DNA of 64,000 nucleotides, taken from positions 81,966 through 145,965 of the forward strand of contig NZ_PQIA01000010.1 in NCBI RefSeq assembly GCF_003385235.1. The letters run 5' to 3'. Of the stretch, positions 25,881 through 35,198 are shown one piece after another. Position numbers and translations under genes: made by a program. The notes beneath the pieces are model-generated. The model was not told the origin of the DNA. It searched no databases and saw nothing but the letters and a program-made list of their open reading frames with translations. Positions within the stretch are counted from its first letter, which is position 1; each line of letters opens with the position of its first letter. This DNA is from Amycolatopsis circi. GTDB taxonomy: Bacteria; Actinomycetota; Actinomycetes; Mycobacteriales; Pseudonocardiaceae.

Positions 25881-28800
25881 TCACCGCCGCCAGGCCGAGA
25901 TCGGATTGCCGAGCCAGCGGCTGTCGGCGGGCACCGCGTCGCCGCGCGTCACGAGCGAGCCGGGGCCCACCGTGGTGCGTGCGCCGATGCTCGCGCCCGG
26001 CAGCACGATCCCGTGCGGGCCGAGCGTCGCGCCCTCTTCCAGCGTCACCCGCGACATGGTCATGATCCGGTCGTGGAACAGGTGCGTCTGCACCACGCAG
26101 CCGCGGTTGATCGTCGCGCCGTCTCCCAGCGCGACCAGGTCCGACTCGGGCAGCCAGTAGGTGTCGAGCCACACGCCGCGGCCGATCTTGACGCCCATCG
26201 TGCGCAGCCACGCGGGCAGCAGCGGCGTGCCGCCGAGCGACCCGATCAGCCACGGCACCGCGAGCGCCTCGACGAACGTGTCGGCCAGCTCGTTGCGCCA
26301 CACGAACGAACTCCACAGCGGATGGTCGATCTCGCGGAACTTGCCGACCAGCAGCCACTTCGCGGCGGTCGCGGTGAGCGCCGCGACGATCCCGGCGGCC
26401 AGCAGCACCGGCCCGGCCAGCAGCGCGGCTGCCCAGAAGCCGCCCCACGACGCCAGCGCCAGCAGCGCGAACGCGACGCCGACGGTCAGCGCGACCGCAC
26501 ACATCACCGGCAGGATCCGGCACAGCTCGACCAGCGCCCGCGCCGCCTTGAGGTGCAGCGGCGGCGTGTAGGTGCGGCTGGTGTCGCTCTCTCCCACCGC
26601 GCGGCGCACCGGCAGCGGCGGCATGCCCAGGTACGACGAGCCCTTCTTCGCCTTCGCCGGCGTCGAGGACAGCACCCCGACGAGCCCGCGCTTCGGCACC
26701 GAACGGCCCGGCGCGGTCATCCCCGAGTTGCCGAGGAACGCCTGCTTGCCGATCCGCGCCGGGGCGGCGTGCAGCCAGCCGTGGCCCAGTTCGTAGGTGG
26801 CGACCATGGTGTCGTCGGCCAGGAACGCGCCACTGTCCACTTTGGTCATCTTCGGCAGCGCGAGGACTGTGGACGCCTCCACGTTGCGGCCGACCTTAGC
26901 GCCGAGCAGCCGCAGCCACACCGGCGTGAACAGGCTGGCGTACAACGGGAACAGGCCTTCGCGGGCCATCCCCATCAGCCGCTCGGTGGCCCAGACCTGC
27001 CACGCGACGCGACCGTGCACCGGGTGGTAACCCTCGACCATGCCGACGCCGAGCGCGCGGACTCCGGCCAGCACGAGCAGCGCGTACGTCAGGAAGTATG
27101 CGACGGTGGCGACCGGCACGAACAGCAGCGCCTGGCCCAGCGCGGCGCTCAAGCTGGAAGTGCCGGAAACCGCGTAACCGATCACCGCGACGCCGGGCAG
27201 CGCGGCGATTCCGGGCAGCAGCCCGAGCAGCACCGAGGTCACGCCGTACACCGAGGCCCAGAACCGCGACCGCGGCGGGCGGCTCGACGGCCACTTGAGC
27301 GCGTCCTTGACGTCCGAGCGCACCGCGGGCGAACCCGCCCAGCGCTGGCCAGCGGGAACCGCGCCGCGCACCGTCGACCCGGCGGCGATCTCCGAGCCCT
27401 TGCCGATCCGGGCGCCGGGGAACAGCGTGCTGCGCGCGCCGACCCGGGCCTCGGCCCCGATCCGCATCTTGCCGATGTGCACGACGTCGCCGTCGACCCA
27501 GTGGCCGGACAGATCGACCTCGGGCTCCACCGCGGCGCCGCGGCCCACCTTGAGGAAACCGGTGACCGGCGGCGGCGAATGCAGGTCGACGTCCTTGCCG
27601 ATGCGCGCGCCCAGCGCCTTCGCGTACGTCGTCATCCACGACGCGCCCGCGACACTGTCCGCACCGCTGAACTCAGCCAGCTTCTCGGCGGTCCACAGTC
27701 GCAAGTGGACACTGCCGCCACGCGGGTACGTGCCCGGGCGCACCCCGGACAGCAGCACGCGCGCACCGCCCGCGGCGATGGCGATCCGCCCCGCCGGGGT
27801 GAACAGCACGAGCCAGGCGAGCACCAGCCACGCCCAGTTGAGCGTCGGCGCCCAGGAAACGCCCAGCAGCGCCAGCACGTTCGAGCAGGCAGCGGCGAGC
27901 GTGGTCCAGCGCAGCCCGACGAGGCCCATCAGCGGGACCATCAGCAGGGACTGCACGAGCCCGGCGCGACGCGGCGTCGGTGCGATTTCGCGGCGCTCGG
28001 TCTCCTCGCCGCGCAGCGCGTCCAGCTTCGCGGCCAGCGCGCCGAGCTTCGGATGCTGGTAGATGTCGCTGACCGACACCTCGGGGTGCCGGGTGCGGAT
28101 GCGCGCGATCAGCTGCGCCGCGGTGAGGCTGCCGCCGCCATTGGTGAAGAAGTCGGCGCCGGCGTTGCTCACCGACACGCCGAGGATTTCGCTCCAGCCT
28201 TCGGCGAGCCACGCCTCGGTGGGCGACAGCCCGGCCGCGCTCGCGTCCACAGTGGACAGCGGCCACGGCAGCGCGGCGCGGTCGACCTTGCCGGACGTGC
28301 GGGTGGGCAGGTCGTCGATCACCGCGAGCAGCGGCACCAGCGCGGCGGGCAGCTGCGCGCGCAGCTGGGTGGCGGCGTCGTCCGAATCGACGGTCGCGCC
28401 TTCCTCGGGCACGAGGTAGCCGACCAGGACCTGGTTGCCCGCCTTGGTGCGGCGGACGGCCGCGGCCGCGCCGCGCACGCCGGGCAGCGCCTGCAGCGCC
28501 GCGTCGACCTCGCCCAGCTCGATCCGGCGGCCGCCGAGCTTGATCTGCTCGTCGAGCCTGCCGAGGAACAGCAGGCCTTCCGGTTCCGCGCGGACCATGT
28601 CGCCGCTGCGGTAGGCGCGCTCCCAGCCCATCGACGGCAGCGGCGCGAACTTCTGCGCGTCCTTCTCCGCGTCGAGGTACCGGGCGAGCCCGGCGCCGCC
28701 GATGACCAGCTCGCCGGTGTCGCCCATGGCGACCGGCTCGCCCTCTTCGTTGACCACGACGAGCTGCCAGCCGACCAGCGGCAGCCCGATCCGCACCGGA

Positions 28801-29768
28801 CCCTCGCCGGTCATCTGCGCGGCGCAGGCGACGACGGTCGCCTCGGTCGGGCCGTAGGTGTTCCACACTTCGCGGCCTTCGACGGCCACGCGCTCGGCCA
28901 GCTCCGGCGGGCAGGCTTCGCCGCCGAAGATGAGCAGGCGCACGTCTTCCAGCGCGTCCGCCGGCCACAGCGCGGCCAGCGTCGGCACCGTCGACACGAC
29001 GGTGATGCCCTGCGCGACCAGCCACGGGCCGAGGTCGACGCCGGTGCGCACCAGCGCGCGCGGCGCGGGCACCAGGCAGGCGCCGTGCCGCCAGGCCAGC
29101 CACATCTCTTCGCAGGAGGCGTCGAACGCGACGCTCAGCCCGGCCAGCACCCGGTCGCCGGGGCCGATCGGCTCGTCGGTCAGGAAAAGCTGTGCTTCGG
29201 CGTCCACGAAGGCCGCCGCCGAGGCGTGCGTGACCGCGACGCCCTTCGGCTTGCCGGTGGAACCGGAGGTGAAGATGATCCACGCGTCGTCGGCCGGGCC
29301 GGGCTTGCCGGTAGCACCGCTCGGCGTTCCGGCGGCGATGATCTCGCCGTCGGTGGCGATCGCGGCGACGCCTGCCTCGCCGAACACCAGCTCGGCGCGC
29401 TCGTCGGGGTCGTCCGCGTCGACCGGGACGTACGCCGCGCCGACCGTCAGGGTCGCCAGGATCGCGACGTACAGCTCGGCGGTGCCCGACGAGATCCGGA
29501 TGCCGACGCGGTCGCCGAGGCCGACGCCGTGCTCGCGCAGCTTGCGGGCGTACGCGTCGATCTCTTCGGTCAGCCGGCGGTAGCTCAGCGGGCCGGTGCC
29601 GTCGTCGAGCGCGGCGGCGTTCGGGTGCTTCTCCGCGGTGGCGGCGAGGATGTCCAGGAGGGTGCGCTCGGCGGCCGGGGCGGCGGTCTCGAACAGAGCG
29701 GGCGAGAACGCGGCCTCGACGGCGAGAGTCAGGGCTTCGGAGCTGCCGGAATCGGCGGTCAGCGTCAC
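25881..29768 (-). CDS. Pls/PosA-type membrane non-ribosomal peptide synthetase
   Basis: 1295 residues from GTG at 29768, chosen because GAGG lies seven bases upstream; the frame is open to 29855 but that part has weaker codon bias and overlaps a better small frame. Order: adenylation domain (FTSGSTGKPKG at 166-176, FDASCEEMW at 215-223 with the Asp that holds the substrate alpha-amino group, NTYGPTE, RSGD), a carrier domain with NGGGSLTAAQ (Ser 547), then paired transmembrane helices alternating with three hexapeptide-repeat, acetyltransferase-like domains. There is no condensation or thioesterase domain. This is the layout of epsilon-poly-L-lysine synthetase, whose tandem C-terminal domains join monomers. 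The monomer used here is unknown. Membrane protein, co-transcribed with the M1 peptidase. Confidence 0.88.
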   Translation of the reverse strand: MTLTADSGSSEALTLAVEAAFSPALFETAAPAAERTLLDILAATAEKHPNAAALDDGTGPLSYRRLTEEIDAYARKLREHGVGLGDRVGIRISSGTAELYVAILATLTVGAAYVPVDADDPDERAELVFGEAGVAAIATDGEIIAAGTPSGATGKPGPADDAWIIFTSGSTGKPKGVAVTHASAAAFVDAEAQLFLTDEPIGPGDRVLAGLSVAFDASCEEMWLAWRHGACLVPAPRALVRTGVDLGPWLVAQGITVVSTVPTLAALWPADALEDVRLLIFGGEACPPELAERVAVEGREVWNTYGPTEATVVACAAQMTGEGPVRIGLPLVGWQLVVVNEEGEPVAMGDTGELVIGGAGLARYLDAEKDAQKFAPLPSMGWERAYRSGDMVRAEPEGLLFLGRLDEQIKLGGRRIELGEVDAALQALPGVRGAAAAVRRTKAGNQVLVGYLVPEEGATVDSDDAATQLRAQLPAALVPLLAVIDDLPTRTSGKVDRAALPWPLSTVDASAAGLSPTEAWLAEGWSEILGVSVSNAGADFFTNGGGSLTAAQLIARIRTRHPEVSVSDIYQHPKLGALAAKLDALRGEETERREIAPTPRRAGLVQSLLMVPLMGLVGLRWTTLAAACSNVLALLGVSWAPTLNWAWLVLAWLVLFTPAGRIAIAAGGARVLLSGVRPGTYPRGGSVHLRLWTAEKLAEFSGADSVAGASWMTTYAKALGARIGKDVDLHSPPPVTGFLKVGRGAAVEPEVDLSGHWVDGDVVHIGKMRIGAEARVGARSTLFPGARIGKGSEIAAGSTVRGAVPAGQRWAGSPAVRSDVKDALKWPSSRPPRSRFWASVYGVTSVLLGLLPGIAALPGVAVIGYAVSGTSSLSAALGQALLFVPVATVAYFLTYALLVLAGVRALGVGMVEGYHPVHGRVAWQVWATERLMGMAREGLFPLYASLFTPVWLRLLGAKVGRNVEASTVLALPKMTKVDSGAFLADDTMVATYELGHGWLHAAPARIGKQAFLGNSGMTAPGRSVPKRGLVGVLSSTPAKAKKGSSYLGMPPLPVRRAVGESDTSRTYTPPLHLKAARALVELCRILPVMCAVALTVGVAFALLALASWGGFWAAALLAGPVLLAAGIVAALTATAAKWLLVGKFREIDHPLWSSFVWRNELADTFVEALAVPWLIGSLGGTPLLPAWLRTMGVKIGRGVWLDTYWLPESDLVALGDGATINRGCVVQTHLFHDRIMTMSRVTLEEGATLGPHGIVLPGASIGARTTVGPGSLVTRGDAVPADSRWLGNPISAWRR

Positions 29769-29848
29769 CGGGCCGCCTCGGCGGCCGGGCGCGTTCCGGA
29801 ATTGCGGAACGGGGCGGACAGGATCGAAGTCTGGGCGCGCAAGCCCAT
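29765..29848 (-). CDS. Possible 27-residue leader peptide before the synthetase
   Basis: ATG at 29848 follows AAAGGTGAG closely. The frame begins MGLRAQTSILSAPF and ends in TGA overlapping the GTG start of the synthetase (GTGA), so the two would be translationally coupled. Third positions of its codons are strongly G/C, more so than in the overlapping upward extension of the synthetase frame. I know no matching family. It may be a true small protein, a coupling leader, or chance. Confidence 0.45.
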   Translation of the reverse strand: MGLRAQTSILSAPFRNSGTRPAAEAAR

Positions 29849-29867
29849 CACTCACCTTTCGCGAGCG

Positions 29868-29892
29868 TCATTCGGGCTTGCCGTCCGAATGA
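29868..29892. promoter_or_regulatory. Inverted repeat upstream of the synthetase
   Basis: TCATTCGG (29868-29875) and CCGAATGA (29885-29892) form perfect 8-bp arms nine bases apart, 20 bases before the possible leader peptide start. It could be an operator or a hairpin in the 5' leader. No regulator is encoded next to it. Confidence 0.4.
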
Positions 29893-29985
29893 GGCGCCCG
29901 TAGCGACCGTCTACCTTACGCGGCAATCAAGCCCAGGTCGCGTCCGGGTAACGGCGGCGTGTCGGACGTCACCACGCGCAGGTCC

Positions 29986-30031
29986 GGCAAGGGAATCCCC
30001 GGGCATCGGATTCGCCGGGAATTCCCTCGCC
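29986..30031 (-). terminator. Hairpin after der
   Basis: 17-bp arms GGCAAGGGAATCCCCGG and CCGGGAATTCCCTCGCC with two mismatches and a 12-base loop, 11 bases beyond the der stop. It likely ends the cmk-plsC-der transcript and separates it from the synthetase unit. Confidence 0.6.
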
Positions 30032-30041
30032 GGGAAAGAAA

Positions 30042-31526
30042 TCAGCGGGTGCGGGCCGCTTTTCCGCCCGCCTTCGGCCGCTGCTTCTTTTCGCGGACGC
30101 GCACATTCACCCGGACGGGACTTCCGGCGAAGCCGAACTGCTCGCGGAATTTCCGCTCGATGAACCGGCGATAACCGGCCTCGAGGAATCCGGTGGTGAA
30201 CAGCACCAGCGTCGGCGGGCGGATGCCCGCTTGCGTCGCGAACAGCACCTTCGGCTGCTTGCCGCCGCGCACCGGCGGCGGCGTGGCCGCGACGAGGTCG
30301 GACAGCCAGCCGTTGAGCTGACCGGTCGACACGCGCTGGTCCCACGACGACAGCGCCGTGCGCAGGGCGGGCGCGAGCTTGCGCACCGCGCGCCCGGTGA
30401 GCGCGGAGACGTTGACCTTCTCCGCCCACGGCACCCGCACGAGGCCGCGGTCCAGCTCGCGCACCATCGCGTACCGGCGGTCCTCGTCGACCAGGTCCCA
30501 TTTGTTGAACACGAGCACGCACGCGCGGCCCGCCTCGACCACCATCGTCAGCACCCGCAGGTCCTGCTCGGACAGCGGCTCCGAGGCGTCCAGCAGCACG
30601 AGTGCGACCTCGGCCGCGTCGATCGCGGTCTTGGTGCGCAGCGAGGCGTAGTACTCCGCGCCGTCGGCGAAGTTGACGCGCTTGCGCAGGCCCGCGGTGT
30701 CCACGAACCGCCAGACCTCGCCGTCCAGCTCGACCAGCGAGTCGACCGGGTCGACCGTGGTGCCCGCGACCGAGTCGACCACCGAGCGCTCCTCGCCGGA
30801 AAGCCGGTTGAGCAGGCTGGACTTGCCGACGTTCGGCTTGCCGACCAGCGCCACGCGGCGCGGCCCGGCGGTCACCGTTCCGGCTTCGCGCGGCGCCTCG
30901 GGCAGAGCGGCCATGATCGCGTCGAGCAGGTCGCCCGAACTGCGGCCGTGCAGCGCGCTGACCGGGTACGGCTCGCCCAGGCCCAGCGACCACAGCGACG
31001 CCGTGTCGGCCAGCAGCCGGTCGTCGTCCACCTTGTTCGCGGCCAGCAGCACCGGCTTCTTCGAGCGGCGCAGCACCCGCGCGACGGCCTCGTCGGTGGC
31101 GGTGGCCCCGACCGTCGCGTCGACGACCAGCAGCACCGCGTCCGCGGTCTGCATGGCCATCTCGGCCTGCACCGCGACCGAGGCCTGCAGACCGGTGGCG
31201 TCGGGCTCCCAGCCGCCGGTGTCGACGAGCGTGAACCGGCGCCCGGCCCAGAACGCGTCGTAGGCGACGCGGTCGCGCGTCACGCCCGGCACGTCCTGCA
31301 CGACCGCCTCCCGGCGGCCGAGGATGCGGTTGACCAGCGTGGACTTGCCCACGTTCGGCCTGCCGACCACGGCGAGCACCGGCTGCGCGGCGGCCGCCCG
31401 GCCGTCCGCTTCCTCGGCCTCGATCCGTGCGTCGAGCGCGGCGAACTCGGACTCGTCCGACCAGCTTCCGTCGACCTCGCCGAGACCGTCCACCGCACTG
31501 TCGGCGGCGGCGTCAAACCCTGTCAT
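30042..31526 (-). CDS. der: Ribosome-associated GTPase Der (EngA)
   Basis: 494 residues with two tandem GTPase domains, P-loops GRPNVGKS at 55-62 and GKPNVGKS at 228-235, each with DTGG/DTAG, NKVD and NKWD motifs, and a C-terminal KH-like domain. Der binds the 50S subunit and is needed for its late assembly. The 45-residue acidic N-terminal extension before the first P-loop is common in actinobacteria. It is the last gene of the cmk-plsC-der unit, 16 bases after plsC, in the order seen in mycobacteria except for the plsC insertion. Confidence 0.96.
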   Translation of the reverse strand: MTGFDAAADSAVDGLGEVDGSWSDESEFAALDARIEAEEADGRAAAAQPVLAVVGRPNVGKSTLVNRILGRREAVVQDVPGVTRDRVAYDAFWAGRRFTLVDTGGWEPDATGLQASVAVQAEMAMQTADAVLLVVDATVGATATDEAVARVLRRSKKPVLLAANKVDDDRLLADTASLWSLGLGEPYPVSALHGRSSGDLLDAIMAALPEAPREAGTVTAGPRRVALVGKPNVGKSSLLNRLSGEERSVVDSVAGTTVDPVDSLVELDGEVWRFVDTAGLRKRVNFADGAEYYASLRTKTAIDAAEVALVLLDASEPLSEQDLRVLTMVVEAGRACVLVFNKWDLVDEDRRYAMVRELDRGLVRVPWAEKVNVSALTGRAVRKLAPALRTALSSWDQRVSTGQLNGWLSDLVAATPPPVRGGKQPKVLFATQAGIRPPTLVLFTTGFLEAGYRRFIERKFREQFGFAGSPVRVNVRVREKKQRPKAGGKAARTR

Positions 31527-31542
31527 CGTTTCCCAACTTCAC

Positions 31543-32199
31543 CTACGGCGTGGCGAACCCGTGTTCGCCGCGCCAGTCGTCCAAAGACTGCACGAGCGCC
31601 GAGAGCTGCGTGCGCAGCTCCTCGGTGCCCTGGTCCAGGCCCTTGCGGCCCGGACCGACCTTCAGCGCGAACGGCTCCCCGAAGAGGAGGTCCACGCGCG
31701 GGCGCCACCGCCGTTTGCCGTCGGCGGGCTTGCGCGTCCCGCGGATCGCGATCGGCAGCACGGTGGCTCCCGAAGCGCGCACGAGCCACGCCGCGCCGCG
31801 TTCGGCGGCCCCGACGTCGCCCTCGCCTCGGGTGCCCTCCGGGAAGATCCCGATCGCCCCGCCCGCCTTGAGCACCCCGACCGCCGTGGTCAGCGGCGTC
31901 CGGTCGATCTCGCCCCGGCGCACGGGGATCTGGCCGATCGCCCGCAGGAACCAGCCTCCGATCCCTGTGAACAGCTCGGCCTTCGCCAAGAACGCGCTGC
32001 GCCGCGGAAGCATTCCGATCACCAGCTGCGGATCGGCGTTCGAGCTGTGGTTCGAGATCACCACGAGCGGCCCGTCGGCGGGCACCCGGCCGCCGCCGTG
32101 CACCCGGATTCGAAACGCCGGACGCAGATAATACCTGCCGGAGATCCGGCCGATGTCGTGCAGGAGGCCGTTCGCCCCCTCGGGGAGGGCGCCGCTCAT
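31543..32199 (-). CDS. 1-acyl-sn-glycerol-3-phosphate acyltransferase family protein
   Basis: 218 residues, ATG at 32199 overlapping the cmk stop (ATGA). The PlsC signature is complete: NHSSNAD (His 51, Asp 56), the arginine-bearing block around 94-100 (VRRGEID), and FPEGTRG (119-125). It transfers an acyl chain to lysophosphatidate or a related lipid at the inner membrane face. No transmembrane helix is obvious; interfacial binding is likely. The pairing of cmk with plsC-like genes is common in Gram-positive bacteria. Confidence 0.92.
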   Translation of the reverse strand: MSGALPEGANGLLHDIGRISGRYYLRPAFRIRVHGGGRVPADGPLVVISNHSSNADPQLVIGMLPRRSAFLAKAELFTGIGGWFLRAIGQIPVRRGEIDRTPLTTAVGVLKAGGAIGIFPEGTRGEGDVGAAERGAAWLVRASGATVLPIAIRGTRKPADGKRRWRPRVDLLFGEPFALKVGPGRKGLDQGTEELRTQLSALVQSLDDWRGEHGFATP

Positions 32200-32942
32200 C
32201 GGCTGACCCCGGCTTCGGCGGCCGCCGGTTCGGCCGGGCAGTCGCCGAGCAGGCCCCGGCCGCGGGCGAGTTCGGCCAGCGCGACGATCACCTGGTCGAT
32301 CGTCAGCTCGGAGGTGTCCACCTGGACCGCGTCCCCGGCCGCGCGCAGCGGCGAGGCGGCGCGGGTGGAGTCGATCCGGTCGCGGCGCTCCACCGACGCG
32401 CGGGCGGACTCGACGCTGGAGTCCCGGCCCGCCGCGGAGTCCTGGGTGTTCCGCCGCGCGGCGCGGACCTCGGCCGAGGCGGTGAGGTAGATCTTGAGCG
32501 GCGAGTCCGGCGCGACGGTGGTGCCGATGTCGCGGCCCTCCACCACGATCCCGCCGTCGTCCTCGATCGCGTCGGCGATGATCCGGCGCTGGCGGGCGAC
32601 GAGCACCTCGCGCACCTGCGGCACGGCCGACACCGGCGACACCGCGCCGGTCACCTCGGGGCCGCGGATCTCGGCGGCCACGTCCTCGCCGGACAGCCGC
32701 ACGTCCGGCCGCTCCGGGTCGGTGCCGAGCGAGAAGTCGACGTCGTGCGCGAGCGCGCCGACCGCGTGTTCGTCGGCGAGGTCGACCCCTGCCCGCAGCA
32801 CGGCGAGCGTGACGACGCGGTACATCGCTCCGGTGTCGAGGTAGCGGGCGCTCAGCCGCCGGGCGAGCTTGCGCGCCACCGTGGTCTTGCCGGTTCCCGA
32901 CGGGCCGTCCAGCGCGACCACCCCACGTAGGGCTCCCGTCAC
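32196..32942 (-). CDS. cmk: Cytidylate kinase
   Basis: 248 residues. GTG at 32942 is chosen because GAGGAG lies seven bases upstream; the frame opens ten codons earlier at 32972. P-loop GPSGTGKTT near residue 13, the substrate segment YLDTGAMYR, and [13 protein letters not shown] are diagnostic. It phosphorylates CMP and dCMP. First gene of the cmk-plsC-der operon. The conserved partner rluB lies 4.3 kb further right, with an accessory insert in between. Confidence 0.95.
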   Translation of the reverse strand: MTGALRGVVALDGPSGTGKTTVARKLARRLSARYLDTGAMYRVVTLAVLRAGVDLADEHAVGALAHDVDFSLGTDPERPDVRLSGEDVAAEIRGPEVTGAVSPVSAVPQVREVLVARQRRIIADAIEDDGGIVVEGRDIGTTVAPDSPLKIYLTASAEVRAARRNTQDSAAGRDSSVESARASVERRDRIDSTRAASPLRAAGDAVQVDTSELTIDQVIVALAELARGRGLLGDCPAEPAAAEAGVSR

Positions 32943-33043
32943 CGATGTTCTCCTCACGTTCGTCCCGCACACCCAGTCCGGTTCATTCTGCCCGTAGCCG
33001 GTCTCGCCACCTCAGGCGGTGTCCGCGGCGCAAGTTCAGGCAA

Positions 33044-33092
33044 TGCTAGACAAGCTAGCGCCGCTAAGTTAGCGTTGCACTTGTTCCTAGCA
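33044..33092. promoter_or_regulatory. Nested dyad operator before the DUF4267 gene
   Basis: CGCTAAGTTAGCG (33062-33074) is a perfect 13-base palindrome. TGCTAG (33044-33049) and CTAGCA (33087-33092) form an outer pair with exactly the same centre, base 33068, and ACAAG/CTTGT lies inside. A promoter reading TTGCAC (33075-33080), 16 bases, TAACTT (33097-33102) overlaps it. The layout fits a TetR-like repressor site controlling the small membrane protein downstream. No such regulator is encoded in the window. Confidence 0.65.
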
Positions 33093-33117
33093 CTGCTAAC
33101 TTCCCGGAAGGTCCCCC

Positions 33118-33486
33118 ATGCTGATCACCGCTTACCTCCTCGCCGCCATCCCCGTCCTCGGCATCATCTACGTCGGCTTCACCTACCTGTTCGCCCCGGC
33201 GAAGACCGCCGCCACGTTCGGCCTGCGGGAGATCCCGACCGGTTCGACGGCGTTCTTCGAGATCAAGGGAGACCGCGACCTCGGCACCGGGCTGATCCTC
33301 GGCGTCGCGATGCTGGCGGGCAGCCCGCAGCTGGTCGGCTGGCTGCTGCTGGCCGCGACCGTCATGCCGGTCTGCGACATGCTGATCATCCTGCGGCACA
33401 AGGGGTTCAAGGGGATCGCCTACGGCGTCCACGGCGGGACCGCCGCACTCATGGTCGTCACCTCGGCCCTGTTCCTCTTGGGCTGA
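33118..33486 (+). CDS. DUF4267 small membrane protein
   Basis: 122 residues, ATG after GGAAGG. Four hydrophobic segments (about 3-25, 53-70, 73-90, 100-121) make it an integral membrane protein. The segments AATFGLREIP, KGDRDLGTG and HGGTAALM match DUF4267, a family of unknown function often found next to TetR or MarR regulators. Its promoter overlaps a large dyad, so it is probably an inducible gene. The antiporter genes follow in the same direction but seem to have their own start. Confidence 0.75.
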   Translation: MLITAYLLAAIPVLGIIYVGFTYLFAPAKTAATFGLREIPTGSTAFFEIKGDRDLGTGLILGVAMLAGSPQLVGWLLLAATVMPVCDMLIILRHKGFKGIAYGVHGGTAALMVVTSALFLLG

Positions 33487-33522
33487 ACTCCGCGAATCGG
33501 ACAATGAGTTACCGTGGCTGAC

Positions 33523-34005
33523 GTGAACGTCGAAGTCACCCCTCTTCCCGGAATCGGTGTCCGCAAGGACTTCGCCACCCGCGCGGGACGCCGCATCGGC
33601 GTCGTCACGCAGCGGGACGGCAAGATCGAGCTGATCGTCTCCAAATCGGATGATCCGGACGCCTGCCTCGCGTCGCTGCCGCTGACCGCGGACGAGGCGG
33701 GCGCGCTCTCGAACCTGCTGGGCGCGCCGCAGCTGGTGGCGCAGCTGAACGAGGAGCACCGCGAGCTGCCGGGGATCAACACGAAGCAGCTGCCGATCAC
33801 GCCGGACAGCCCGTTCGACGGCCGCTCGCTCGGCGACACCGCGATGCGCACGCGCACCAGCGTCTCGATCGTCGCGGTGATGCGGGCCGGGCAGGTGCAC
33901 CCGTCGCCGACGCCGGACTTCCTCTTCACCGCGGGAGACCTGCTCGTCGTGGTCGGCACGTCCGAGGGCCTGGAAGCCGCCGCCAAAATTCTCAAGCACG
34001 GCTGA
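33523..34005 (+). CDS. KhtT-like regulatory subunit of a K+/H+ antiporter
   Basis: 160 residues from GTG at 33523 (NVEVTPLPGIGVRKDF). This start is preferred over the in-frame GTG at 33514 because TACCGT (33510-33515) stands seven bases before it, the layout of a leaderless actinobacterial transcript, and because the family usually begins at this motif. The N-terminal KhtT-like domain is followed by a TrkA-C (RCK-C) domain (SLGDTAMRTRTSVSIVAVMR, FLFTAGDLLVVVGTSEGL). Such subunits sense nucleotide or pH and gate the antiporter. The stop shares a base with the start of the transporter gene (TGATG). Confidence 0.85.
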   Translation: MNVEVTPLPGIGVRKDFATRAGRRIGVVTQRDGKIELIVSKSDDPDACLASLPLTADEAGALSNLLGAPQLVAQLNEEHRELPGINTKQLPITPDSPFDGRSLGDTAMRTRTSVSIVAVMRAGQVHPSPTPDFLFTAGDLLVVVGTSEGLEAAAKILKHG

Positions 34006-35195
34006 TGGATCACACCGCACTTTCGCTGGTCGAACTCGGCGCGGTCTTCTTCGTGCTCGGCGCGCTGGGCAGGCTCGCCGGCCGGATCGGCCTCTCCCCC
34101 ATCCCCCTGTATCTCCTCGGCGGCCTGTGCTTCGGCTCCGGCGGCTTGATCCCGCTCGCCGACATCGGCGATTTCGCCCACCTCGCCAGCGAAATCGGCG
34201 TGGTGCTGCTGCTTCTGCTGCTCGGCCTGGAGTATTCCGCGGCCGAACTGTTCACCGGGATGCGGCGGTCGTGGACCGCCGGCCTGGTGGACATCGTGCT
34301 CAACGCCGCCCCCGGCGCGGTGGTCGCGCTGATCCTGGGCTGGGGCCCGATCGGCGCGGTCGTCATGGCGGGCGTCACGTACATCTCGTCGTCCGGCATC
34401 ATCGCGAAGGTCCTCGGCGACCTGGGCCGGCTCGGCAACCGCGAAACGCCGGTGGTGCTGTCGATCCTCGTGTTCGAGGACCTCGTGATGGCGCTCTACC
34501 TGCCGATCCTCACCGCGATCCTCGGCGGAGTCAGCCTGCTCGGCGGGCTCGAAGCGGTCGGCATCTCGCTGCTGGTGATCACCGTGGTGCTGGTGATCGC
34601 GCTCAAGTTCGGCCGGTACGTCTCGGCGCTGGTGGACAGCGACGACCGGGAAGTGTTCCTGCTCAAGATCCTTGGCGCGGCGCTGCTGGTGGCCGGGATC
34701 GCGTCGGCGCTGCAGGTGTCCGCCGCGGTGGGCGCGTTCCTGCTGGGCATCGCGGTGTCCGGGTCGACGGCGCACAACGCGACCCGGCTGCTGGAGCCGC
34801 TGCGGGACTTGTTCGCGGCGATGTTCTTCGTGGTCTTCGGGTTGAACACCAACCCGGCGTCGATCCCGCCGGTGCTCGGGTGGGCCGCGGTGCTCGCGGT
34901 GGTGACGACGCTGACGAAGGTGGCCACCGGATGGTGGGCCGCGCGCAGACAGAAAATCGGGAGGCTCGGCCGGGCCCGTGCCGGGGCGGCTTTGGTTGCG
35001 CGGGGCGAGTTTTCGATCGTCATCGCCGGGCTGGCGGTCACCGCTGGGGCGGTCGACGGCGAACTCGCCGCGCTCGCTACGGCGTACGTCCTGCTGATGG
35101 CGATCCTCGGCCCGACCGCGGCCCGTGTGGTCGAGCCGGTCGCGAAAGCCTTGCAGCGCAAAGCAGCCTCGAAGGAAACCGTCACCGCCAGCTGA
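34005..35195 (+). CDS. CPA2-type cation/proton antiporter (KhtU/KefB-like)
   Basis: 396 residues with about 12 hydrophobic helices of the monovalent cation:proton antiporter-2 fold, including LLLLGLEYS, SSSGIIAK, EDLVMALYLP and the ARGEFSIVIAGL segment. It lacks a C-terminal TrkA-N domain; regulation is supplied by the separate KhtT-like protein encoded just upstream and overlapping by one base. The pair probably exports K+ in exchange for protons and helps pH or electrophile tolerance. The gene ends four bases before a family-B palindrome that separates it from a convergent gene. Confidence 0.88.
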   Translation: MDHTALSLVELGAVFFVLGALGRLAGRIGLSPIPLYLLGGLCFGSGGLIPLADIGDFAHLASEIGVVLLLLLLGLEYSAAELFTGMRRSWTAGLVDIVLNAAPGAVVALILGWGPIGAVVMAGVTYISSSGIIAKVLGDLGRLGNRETPVVLSILVFEDLVMALYLPILTAILGGVSLLGGLEAVGISLLVITVVLVIALKFGRYVSALVDSDDREVFLLKILGAALLVAGIASALQVSAAVGAFLLGIAVSGSTAHNATRLLEPLRDLFAAMFFVVFGLNTNPASIPPVLGWAAVLAVVTTLTKVATGWWAARRQKIGRLGRARAGAALVARGEFSIVIAGLAVTAGAVDGELAALATAYVLLMAILGPTAARVVEPVAKALQRKAASKETVTAS

Positions 35196-35198
35196 CGT

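Noticed and set aside
26013..29903. 1296-codon plus-strand frame
   Set aside because: Antisense shadow of the synthetase; composed of Arg/His/Gln runs without motifs.
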